From Candidatus Gottesmanbacteria bacterium (GTDB lineage Bacteria > Patescibacteriota > Microgenomatia > UBA10105 > UBA927): 15,870 nt of DNA. The notes beneath the pieces are model-generated. The model was not told the DNA's origin, ran no database searches, and worked only from the letters and a program-made list of their open reading frames with translations. Below are positions 6,352 to 12,598 of this stretch, piece after piece (position 1 is the stretch's first letter; every line of letters begins with the position of its first letter). The translations under genes and the position numbers were made by a program. The stretch covers positions 1 through 15,870 of the forward strand of contig JAPLWC010000004.1 in assembly GCA_026396845.1 (NCBI GenBank), given 5' to 3'.

Positions 6352-7613
6352 CACGTATGAACGACAACCAACAAGTCGCTATCGAAGCAATTAAAAAAAA
6401 ACTGGTCGGAAAATCTCTTTCTTATAGTGAGATTTTTGCGATCATGGATGAAATTGCAAACCAACGGCTCGGACCGGTCCTGACCACGTATTTTGCTGCC
6501 GCAGGATTTAAAGAAGGGTTCAATGATGAAGAACTCTATCATCTGACCCGTGCCATGGTGAATACCGGGCCACAGCTTCATTTCAAAGGGATTGTTGCGG
6601 ATAAACATTCAACAGGAGGCGTTGCCGGCACCCGGACGACCATGATTTTGGTTCCGATTATTGCCGCAGCGGGATTTCAGATTCCCAAAACTTCCTCCCG
6701 TGCCATTACCTCTCCCGCAGGCACCGCCGATACGATGGAAGTAGTTGCTCCCGTGACGTTTACTCCCCGTCAGATAGAGCGGCTGGTCGCTCAGGCGGGC
6801 GGATGTATCGTCTGGGGCGGTCACTTGGGACTGGCGCCTGCTGACGATATCCTTATTCAGATAGAACAGCCGTTAGCGTTTGAATCGTTTGACAAAATTA
6901 TCGTTTCCATCATGGCCAAAAAGGTCGCGTCGGGAGCCAACCACCTAGTTTTAGATATTCCCGTGGGTCCCACGATGAAAATCCAGCACTTCAAAGATGC
7001 GGATGTGATTGCGAGGAAATTTACGTATTTGGCAAAAAAATTCAACATGAAGGTCGTGATTGATTCCAGTGAAATCCGCGAAAACGCAGGTCGCGGGGTG
7101 GGTCCCGTACTGGAAGCGCGGGATGTAATTCAGGTTCTCGAACAGCATAAAGATCGCCCTTTAGCTCTTGAGGCAAAAGCAATCCGGCTTGCCGGCAAAT
7201 TACTCAATTTATGTTTCGCCGATATGCCGGGAAAGAAAAATTTGTTGGGTGAGGATGTCGCACGGGAGGTATTAGTCTCAGGAAAAGCACTCGCAAAAAT
7301 GAGGGAAATTATTAAAGTCCAGGGCGGTGATCCGTCGGTTGCCAGCGATACGCATCTCCCTGGCCGGTTTGTGCATGAGGTGAAAGCCATCAGGCGCGGT
7401 CACATTCATGCAATAGACAACAACCAAATTACGGTTATCTGTAGGATTCTTGGGTGTCCGACCGATAAGAAGGCGGGCATGTATCTCAACCGTAAACTTG
7501 AAGGTACAGTGGACAAAAATGATATACTATGTACGCTCTACAGTTCGGACAAGTGGAGACTTATGGAGGCGGTAGAGACGATAAAAAATATACCGGTCTA
7601 TACGATCGAATAA
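6348..7613 (+). CDS. deoA: AMP phosphorylase (archaeal/CPR DeoA-type)
   Basis: 421 residues. Nucleoside phosphorylase II family; the subfamily signature is the AMP phosphorylase form DKHSTGGVAGTRTTMILVPIIAAAGFQIPKTSSRAITSPAGTADTMEV, where thymidine phosphorylase has 'SGRGLGHTGGTLDKLE'. GGCIVWGGHLGLAPADDILI and VGPTMK also follow the AMP phosphorylase pattern. The known reaction is AMP (or another NMP) + phosphate giving base + ribose-1,5-bisphosphate. That feeds R15P isomerase and form II/III or III RuBisCO in archaea and many CPR; neither partner is in this window. The roughly 80-residue N-terminal domain of archaeal enzymes (about 500 residues) is absent. I chose ATG 6348, which overlaps the sortase stop by four bases (ATGA); ATG 6357 is an alternative. 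The upstream codons back to 6303 show no homology. Confidence 0.85.
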   Translation: MTRMNDNQQVAIEAIKKKLVGKSLSYSEIFAIMDEIANQRLGPVLTTYFAAAGFKEGFNDEELYHLTRAMVNTGPQLHFKGIVADKHSTGGVAGTRTTMILVPIIAAAGFQIPKTSSRAITSPAGTADTMEVVAPVTFTPRQIERLVAQAGGCIVWGGHLGLAPADDILIQIEQPLAFESFDKIIVSIMAKKVASGANHLVLDIPVGPTMKIQHFKDADVIARKFTYLAKKFNMKVVIDSSEIRENAGRGVGPVLEARDVIQVLEQHKDRPLALEAKAIRLAGKLLNLCFADMPGKKNLLGEDVAREVLVSGKALAKMREIIKVQGGDPSVASDTHLPGRFVHEVKAIRRGHIHAIDNNQITVICRILGCPTDKKAGMYLNRKLEGTVDKNDILCTLYSSDKWRLMEAVETIKNIPVYTIE

Positions 7614-7614
7614 T

Positions 7615-7806
7615 ATGTTTAAAAATATCATAGCACCGATGCAGGCATGGCTACTCTCTCAGGGGAAGTGTGTGGGTTGTGGTAAAGTATTAGAACAGAA
7701 AAAAGGGAAGGGACTTGTGCAGGTCACGTGTGTGTGCGGCCGCGTCTACATGTATGACACGGAGGGAAAAAAATTCCGGAGGGCAACACTTGATGAAATC
7801 AAATAA
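7615..7806 (+). CDS. Small zinc-ribbon protein
   Basis: 63 residues. CxxC (C19, C22) and CxC (C39, C41) are spaced as a one-metal zinc ribbon: CVGCGKVL...VTCVCGRVYMYD. An amphipathic N-terminal helix (NIIAPMQAWLLSQG) and a basic tail (KKFRRATLDEIK) flank it. Similar small proteins sit next to mltG in Microgenomates as far as I recall; their role is unknown. It starts one base after the deoA stop and overlaps the mltG start by 14 bases, so all three are probably co-transcribed. Confidence 0.7.
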   Translation: MFKNIIAPMQAWLLSQGKCVGCGKVLEQKKGKGLVQVTCVCGRVYMYDTEGKKFRRATLDEIK

Positions 7807-8779
7807 GACTCATACATTTTTTTCGCGATTGATCATTCTTTTCTTTCTTGCAGTGATTGCGGCATGGGGAGGATGGTTTTGGTGGCGCTATAGTATCGCA
7901 CCTATTGATCCCACAGATACGACACCGGTTATGTTTGTTGTTTCCCGGGATGAAGTGGCCAAAGTAATTGCCGCCGACTTGGAGGCCAAGGCCCTCATTC
8001 ACAGCAAGACCAGCTTTTATCTCCTTGTTAAGCTTCTGGGTATTGAGAAAGACCTGCAGTATGGCGACTTTCGTCTGAACAAGTCTATGGATGCGCGTAC
8101 GATTGCCCTCACGATGACACATGGGGTTCTGGATGTATGGGTAACGACGCTGGAGGGTTGGCGCGATGAAGAGATGGCCACACAGTTTGCCAAAGACCTG
8201 GATATTCCGGAAGATCAGTTTTTACAGTATGCGACCGAAGGATATATGTTCCCGGATACGTATAATATTCCCCGCGATGCCACGGGAGCAGCTGTGGCAA
8301 AAATGTTTTTGGATAACTTCAACACCAAAGTCACTCAGGTGATGCGGGAGGATGCGAAGAAAACTAGTCTGACATTCGCGCAAACTATCACGCTTGCATC
8401 GATCGTTGAGCGTGAAGGGAAAACAGCCACTGACCGTCCGGTGATTGCAGGAATTCTCTTAAACCGCATAAAGCTTGGTATGCCGCTTCAGGTGGACGCG
8501 ACTCTCCAGTATGCCCTCGGCTACCAGCCGTTTGAGAAAACGTGGTGGAAAAAAGAGCTGACCGATGATGACAAAAAAATTAACTCTTTGTACAACACGT
8601 ACACCAATCCCGGTTTGCCTCCGGGACCGATTTCCAATCCTGGTCTGGAATCGATTAAGGCTGCAATATATCCGTCAAATACTGACTACCTTTATTATCT
8701 CCACGATAAAACCGGTGCGGTTCACTACGCCAAAACTGTCGAAGACCACAACGCAAACATCCGGAAGTATTTACAATAA
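7793..8779 (+). CDS. mltG: Endolytic murein transglycosylase MltG
   Basis: 328 residues. An N-terminal membrane anchor (about 11-32) precedes an extracytoplasmic YceG/MltG domain. The LysM-like part is VMFVVSRDEVAKVIAADL...YGDFRLNKSMDARTIALTMTHG. The catalytic part has EGYMFPDTYNIP (149-160), LASIVEREGKTATDRPVIAGILLNRIKLGMPLQVDATLQYALG (201-243; E206 is the likely catalytic acid) and NTYTNPGLPPGPISNPGLESIKAAIYP. The end (YYLHDKTGAVHYAKTVEDHNANI) is normal for the family. MltG cleaves nascent glycan strands and sets their length. ATG 7793 is chosen because GGAGGG (7778-7783) lies nine bases upstream and the membrane anchor follows directly. The open frame extends to 7715, but that extra part only overlaps the zinc-ribbon gene. 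Confidence 0.92.
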   Translation: MKSNKTHTFFSRLIILFFLAVIAAWGGWFWWRYSIAPIDPTDTTPVMFVVSRDEVAKVIAADLEAKALIHSKTSFYLLVKLLGIEKDLQYGDFRLNKSMDARTIALTMTHGVLDVWVTTLEGWRDEEMATQFAKDLDIPEDQFLQYATEGYMFPDTYNIPRDATGAAVAKMFLDNFNTKVTQVMREDAKKTSLTFAQTITLASIVEREGKTATDRPVIAGILLNRIKLGMPLQVDATLQYALGYQPFEKTWWKKELTDDDKKINSLYNTYTNPGLPPGPISNPGLESIKAAIYPSNTDYLYYLHDKTGAVHYAKTVEDHNANIRKYLQ

Positions 8780-8784
8780 GATTC

Positions 8785-8790
8785 GATAAT
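8785..8790 (+). promoter_or_regulatory. Candidate -10 box 7 bases before the 8798 start
   Basis: GATAAT at 8785-8790, then seven bases and ATG 8798. This repeats the -10/ATG spacing seen at alaS. No -35 or SD is evident, so it is weak on its own. Confidence 0.3.
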
Positions 8791-8797
8791 CCCTGTT

Positions 8798-9940
8798 ATG
8801 GATGCTATTTTGGAAAATATTGCAACAAAAACCGTAATAGCACTTCCACCAAAACCTTTAATTAAAGAAGTTGTACCCAGATCAGAAAATCTGCTCGAAC
8901 GATCAAGATTGGTTCACGGATTTCTCGGCAACGTTGATGCAAACGATCCATATGCAGAAGAAACGAAAACACTAAATGGTATTCTTACAACTGGTGAACT
9001 AGTGTCACCTTCACTCCGACCTTTAGATGATAAAGAAAAAATCCGGTTTAGTATGGATGCCCCGTTTGACAAAAATCGTGTGACGTTTCATGTGTGGAAA
9101 GGCGACGAGGAAGATGGAAAATCATATATTTCAAAAGCATTTTTTGCAGCCCCCACTTCTATTTTAGGGGGATCCGTACCGGCAGAAGATCCGGCATGGC
9201 CCGGGAGAGTAGTGTCAGCATATGGTAAGGAAGGCGTGCGTCTTCCCATAGAAAAAGGTCTTCTATTTATTTCTACTAACAGGGCAATTCAACATCGCGA
9301 AAAATTTGAAGCGTTAGCTCAAAAGGCTGGGCAAACCTATATTGAATATATGAATAAACACGTTGTCATTCTTCCTGACAATATTTTTGATGATAAAAAA
9401 ATGCTATGGTCTGCGATTTCAGCAAGAATTGAGCCGGCCATGGGGGTTACAACCAAAATTGCTTCTAGCAGAGAACAAATGGATTCCGCACGAGGTACAA
9501 ATTTTACTGATATGCTTAATCAACGTTTACCTGCACCAGCAAGAGAATTGGGACTATCTGGAATTAAAGAAGGTTCTACAGTAAGTCTGGAATTAATTGA
9601 TGACTTGAAGCAGTCGTGGCAAAGTGAGATTGAGTGGTTAAAGAAAGTTGAAAAAAATATAGATAGAGATCCATATAATATTGAAAATCTAAGAAAAGAA
9701 GCATCATCACTCCAAAATATTCAGAATCTCATAAACGAAATTCAGCCTGATAATTCAGATGTCCCATTGGCAAGCCAGTATGGTGAAAAAAGACGACAGT
9801 TATTGAAAAAGTTTGAAGTAATGCTTGAGAAAAAATATCCAGACGCACCATTAGAAACGAGAAGTTATGGTAGACCACGATATGAACGAACTCCTTATCG
9901 TGGGGCAGATGGCAAGCTTCATTTCGACGAATCCATCTAA
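8798..9940 (+). CDS. Hypothetical protein, unrecognised, AT-rich
   Basis: 380 residues with no membrane segment or signal peptide, so probably cytoplasmic. I see no known domain. The N-terminal 60 residues are polar and look weakly ordered. Residues about 75-220 look like an alpha/beta domain (RVTFHVWKGDEEDGKSYISKAFFAAP, KGLLFISTNRAIQHREKF, KHVVILPDNIF). Residues about 265-345 are strongly helical and charged, likely coiled coil (LIDDLKQSWQSEIEWLKKVEKNI, KRRQLLKKFEVMLEKKY). The tail is Arg/Tyr-rich (RSYGRPRYERTPYRG). Base and codon use are visibly richer in A and T than in mltG or deoA, hinting at a different origin. It converges with the acyltransferase gene with one base between the stop codons. 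Confidence 0.75.
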   Translation: MDAILENIATKTVIALPPKPLIKEVVPRSENLLERSRLVHGFLGNVDANDPYAEETKTLNGILTTGELVSPSLRPLDDKEKIRFSMDAPFDKNRVTFHVWKGDEEDGKSYISKAFFAAPTSILGGSVPAEDPAWPGRVVSAYGKEGVRLPIEKGLLFISTNRAIQHREKFEALAQKAGQTYIEYMNKHVVILPDNIFDDKKMLWSAISARIEPAMGVTTKIASSREQMDSARGTNFTDMLNQRLPAPARELGLSGIKEGSTVSLELIDDLKQSWQSEIEWLKKVEKNIDRDPYNIENLRKEASSLQNIQNLINEIQPDNSDVPLASQYGEKRRQLLKKFEVMLEKKYPDAPLETRSYGRPRYERTPYRGADGKLHFDESI

Positions 9941-9941
9941 A

Positions 9942-10694
9942 TTACTTAATTGGTGCGTCGACTCTGTACACAAAAAAATCTTTTCCGCCCAATTCATATT
10001 TATAGCGCTCGCTGCCCTGGAGGAAATTGAATTTTTTATAACCTTCCTCGCGTGCGCGGGAAAGCATCATGGCTCTAAGATAAAATCCCGATCCGGAAAA
10101 ATGTGTCTCATCAAATCCGGAATTATAGCCCATGAGCGTGTCGCCAACTGAAAACGTGAGCATTGCGGCGGCGGGTGTATTGCCAACCATAAGAATGGTG
10201 AGTTTGCCGAATTGTTTCATAATCCGGCGGAAAAATTCTTCCATATCCGGTGTTAAAAATTCTTTTTTCCGCTCATCAAGTTTCATCAGTGAAAATAGTA
10301 TTTCCGTATCATCACTTTCCACAAATTTTATATCGCTATTTTCCCGTTCAAATTTCCGGATTTTCCGTTCCATCTCATGCTGATTTTTTTTATCAAGAAC
10401 AGGCGGGAGCATGGTTATCGGTGTCGTATCTTCTTTTTCCATAGAGAAATATTTCACTGTAGCGGAATTTTCCGGAACATTACGAAGACTGAGATGAAGG
10501 CCATGGAATTTTTTTCGTATATCATCCCATGCGGTAGGATCGGGGATATCCAAATAGTCTGCCACTTCGTATCCACCGGCTAGGATAAGCTCGTTGCCCT
10601 TACGCGCCAGATTGTTGCCGACGAGCTCCCATTCTTTTCCAATCGTCTCATGCCAGGCTGAAATCCACGTATCTGATTGGAATATTGTCGTCAT
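9942..10694 (-). CDS. GNAT-fold acyltransferase, FemAB/CelD-like
   Basis: 250 residues. The C-terminal half carries the signature of the double-GNAT FemAB/CelD (Acetyltransf_6) family: KKNQHEMERKIRKFERE, then TILMVGNTPAAAMLTFSVGDTLMGYNSGFDETHFSGSGFYLRAMMLSRAREEGYKKFNFLQGSERYKYELGGKDFFVYRV. The N-terminal half (WISAWHETIGKEWELVG...GGYEVADYLDI...LRNVPENS) is a short form of the first GNAT-like lobe. The segment before KKNQHEMERK (LPPVLD) is also shorter than I expect. Relatives transfer acyl or aminoacyl groups in cell-wall or polysaccharide synthesis; the substrate here cannot be told. ATG 10694 is preceded by TATAAT at six bases. The gene is divergent from the nuclease gene. Confidence 0.75.
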   Translation of the reverse strand: MTTIFQSDTWISAWHETIGKEWELVGNNLARKGNELILAGGYEVADYLDIPDPTAWDDIRKKFHGLHLSLRNVPENSATVKYFSMEKEDTTPITMLPPVLDKKNQHEMERKIRKFERENSDIKFVESDDTEILFSLMKLDERKKEFLTPDMEEFFRRIMKQFGKLTILMVGNTPAAAMLTFSVGDTLMGYNSGFDETHFSGSGFYLRAMMLSRAREEGYKKFNFLQGSERYKYELGGKDFFVYRVDAPIK

Positions 10695-10705
10695 GGTTGT
10701 ATTAT
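10677..10705 (+). promoter_or_regulatory. Promoter for the nuclease gene
   Basis: TTGGAA (10677-10682), a 17-base spacer and TATTAT (10700-10705). The expected start is around 10712, giving a leader of about seven bases before ATG 10719. Its -10 overlaps the -10 of the divergent gene. Confidence 0.5.
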
Positions 10706-10729
10706 ACGTGGTACCTTTATGAAAGATAA
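10701..10729 (-). promoter_or_regulatory. Promoter for the acyltransferase gene
   Basis: On the minus strand: TTATCT (10729-10724), a 17-base spacer, TATAAT (10706-10701), six bases, then ATG 10694. A perfect -10 so close to the ATG predicts a leaderless message. Confidence 0.5.
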
Positions 10730-11546
10730 ATATTCAGCCGTGTGGGTGTCACATAGTTCAATAGGGGATTATCTCAAGTGCCCGCGCGCGTATTTTTTGA
10801 AAAACATCTACCGCGATCCCAAGACAAATCACAAAATTATGCTTATGGAACCGCCGTTGGCACTTGGTCAGGTGGTGCACGAAGTCCTTGAAACTCTTTC
10901 AACTGTACCGGCAGAGGCGCGTCATTTAGATAAACTGTTGGATCTCTATGAAGAAAAATGGAAAAATATTCACGGGGAACGCGGCGGGTTTCACGATGAA
11001 GAAGAGGAAAAGAAATTTAAAGACCGCGGAGCAAAAATGATTGCGCGGGTCATGACAAATCCCGGGCCGCTTGCCAACAAAGCAATTAAAATCCGTCAGG
11101 AACTTCCATATTACTGGCTTTCGGAGGACGACAACATTATTCTCTGTGGTAAAATTGACTGGCTTGAATATGTAGCCGCGTTAAACGCGGTGCGTATCAT
11201 TGATTTTAAAACCGGTAAGTTTGATGAGGATGAAGATTCGCTGCAACTGCCTATCTATTTGCTGCTTGCCGCGCATTGCCAGACCAAACCCATTGCCGGC
11301 GCCAGCTACTGGTACTTGGACCGCGATGACGCACCCACTGCTGTATCACTCCCGACCGGGGAAGATGCGACCAAGCGCGTGATGGAATATGCAAGGATGA
11401 TCGTCCTTGCCCGTAAGCTGGAGCGGTTTATTTGTAAACAAAAAGACGGATGCCGCGTGTGCAGACCGCTCGAGAATATTATTAACGGAAAATCGAAATA
11501 TATTGGTGTGGGGTCATATGAAAAGGATATCTATATAAATATATAA
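10719..11546 (+). CDS. RecB-family PD-(D/E)XK nuclease
   Basis: 275 residues. The start SHSSIGDYLKCPRAYFLKNIYR (11-32) is the usual first block of RecB-like PD-(D/E)XK (PDDEXK_1) proteins, and LALGQVVHEVLE provides the conserved His of motif I. The nuclease centre is GKIDWLE followed by VRIIDFKTGK (the D...D-x-K arrangement), then LQLPIYLLLA with the Q-x3-Y motif. C21, C239, C245 and C248 could hold an Fe-S cluster as in AddB/Cas4-type nucleases, although the C-x5-C-x2-C spacing is not the textbook order. There is no helicase domain or cas neighbour, so this is a stand-alone nuclease, probably in DNA repair. ATG 10719 is chosen because the promoter fits and the conserved block begins just after; upstream codons to 10677 show no homology. 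DUF2130 follows after seven bases. Confidence 0.85.
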   Translation: MKDKYSAVWVSHSSIGDYLKCPRAYFLKNIYRDPKTNHKIMLMEPPLALGQVVHEVLETLSTVPAEARHLDKLLDLYEEKWKNIHGERGGFHDEEEEKKFKDRGAKMIARVMTNPGPLANKAIKIRQELPYYWLSEDDNIILCGKIDWLEYVAALNAVRIIDFKTGKFDEDEDSLQLPIYLLLAAHCQTKPIAGASYWYLDRDDAPTAVSLPTGEDATKRVMEYARMIVLARKLERFICKQKDGCRVCRPLENIINGKSKYIGVGSYEKDIYINI

Positions 11547-11553
11547 AGATCAA

Positions 11554-12444
11554 GTGTTAGAACTCACAAAAGTGATAAGAGATTCGCGTCGCGAAGTAGA
11601 TGATATTAAATTAGAAACTGCTAAGAAATTGGCTGAAGACGAAGGAAAAATTAGAGAAGACGTTCGTAAAAAGGTGGAGGAGGAGCATAGTCTAAAGGAA
11701 AGAGAAATTAATACAAAATTACAGGCTGCGCTTAAACTTAATGAGCAGCTTAATCAAAAACTAGAACAGGGTTCGCAACAAGCGCAAGGCGAGTCACTCG
11801 AACTTGAGGTAGAAGATATATTGAGAAGAGAATTTCCTGGTGACATTATCACAGAGATAGCAAAAGGGGTTCGGGGGGCAGACACATTACAGCGAGTCAT
11901 TGATAAACATTCGAGAGAATGTGGATTTATTTTATGGGAATCGAAAAATGCGAAATGGAGCAGTGCCTGGATAGCAAAACTACGTGAAGATCAAAGAAAT
12001 GCTAAAGCTCAAATGGGTGTTTTAGTTTCAGTCAACCTTCCAGCGGATATTAAAGGTTTTACTTTTAGAGATGGTGTTTGGATTACAAACCGTTCATCAG
12101 TTATCGGATTAGCTTGGGCACTTAGGATTAATATTGCACAGGTGTATACAGTTAAAAAAATGAGTGAAGGAAAGAACGAAAAAATGGAAGAATTATTTAA
12201 ATATCTAACCGGAATTGAATTTAGACAAAGAGTTGAGGCAATAGTAGAAGGATTTACAAACTTGCAAGGGGACATTGAGAAGGAAAAACGATGGTTTCAA
12301 GTTAAATGGGCAAATCAGGAAAAGGAAATAAGAAAGATAATTGATAGTACTCACGGTATGTACGGTGATCTCCAAGGTGTTACCGGTAGATCTCTTCCTG
12401 AGATAAAAGGACTTAAGTTAATTGAATCTAACTCCGGCGCTTGA
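11554..12444 (+). CDS. DUF2130-family protein, N-terminally short
   Basis: 296 residues from GTG 11554. A charged coiled coil (1-75) leads into the DUF2130 core: QGESLELEVEDILRREFPGDIITEIAKGVRGADTLQRVIDKHSRECGFILWESKNAKWSSAWIAKLREDQRNAKAQMGVLVSVNLP. After DGVWIT come GKNEKMEELFKYLTGIEFRQRVEAIVEGFTNLQ and GMYGDLQGVTGRSLPEI. The IxWESKN and later motifs suggest a nuclease-like fold, but function is not established. Family members usually run to about 400 residues or more, with an N-terminal zinc-finger and a longer coiled coil; here that part is gone. The in-frame codons just upstream (KDQ before VLELTK) still look homologous, back to a TAA at 11536. The gene is AT-rich relative to the nuclease. 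Its TGA stop (12442-12444) lies within the rpoB -35 box. Confidence 0.8.
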   Translation: MLELTKVIRDSRREVDDIKLETAKKLAEDEGKIREDVRKKVEEEHSLKEREINTKLQAALKLNEQLNQKLEQGSQQAQGESLELEVEDILRREFPGDIITEIAKGVRGADTLQRVIDKHSRECGFILWESKNAKWSSAWIAKLREDQRNAKAQMGVLVSVNLPADIKGFTFRDGVWITNRSSVIGLAWALRINIAQVYTVKKMSEGKNEKMEELFKYLTGIEFRQRVEAIVEGFTNLQGDIEKEKRWFQVKWANQEKEIRKIIDSTHGMYGDLQGVTGRSLPEIKGLKLIESNSGA

Positions 12445-12468
12445 CAACAAGGGAAAAGTGGGTATAAT
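12441..12468 (+). promoter_or_regulatory. Consensus promoter of rpoB
   Basis: TTGACA (12441-12446), a 16-base spacer and TATAAT (12463-12468): both hexamers are perfect. Transcription should start near 12475, giving a leader of about 124 bases before ATG 12599. The -35 box overlaps the stop codon of the DUF2130 gene. Confidence 0.75.
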
Positions 12469-12493
12469 AGGTCTTTAGTCGAATAGCCTTTAC

Positions 12494-12518
12494 GAGGCGA
12501 ACGTTCATTGTTCGCTTC
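12494..12518 (+). other. First hairpin of the rpoB leader
   Basis: GAGGCGAAC (12494-12502) pairs with GTTCGCTTC (12510-12518), with a seven-base loop and one G-U pair, followed by TTTTC. It lies about 20 bases after the predicted start of the rpoB transcript. Confidence 0.5.
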
Positions 12519-12536
12519 TTTTCGTCGTTCACTAGA

Positions 12537-12583
12537 CCTGCCCGCAATGCTACGCATAGCGTTGCAGGCGGGGTATATTTTTT
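12537..12583 (+). terminator. Terminator-like hairpin in the rpoB leader (possible attenuator)
   Basis: GCAATGCTA (12544-12552), loop CGCA and TAGCGTTGC (12557-12565) form nine pairs with one G-U. The stem continues outward through CCTGCCC (12537-12543) and AGGCGGG (12566-12572) with small bulges. TATATTTTTT follows at 12574-12583. This is the shape of a Rho-independent terminator, but it lies after the rpoB promoter and 15 bases before the rpoB ATG. It could therefore act as an attenuator, or be an inserted palindromic repeat. Confidence 0.55.
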
Positions 12584-12598
12584 GAATTAATTACAATA

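Noticed and set aside
7715..7792. Longer mltG start at 7715
   Set aside because: The extra residues only reread the zinc-ribbon gene; ATG 7793 has a well-placed GGAGGG and the membrane anchor follows.
10719..11546. Cas4 and a CRISPR locus
   Set aside because: The nuclease is RecB-like, but there is no repeat-spacer array or other cas gene in the window.
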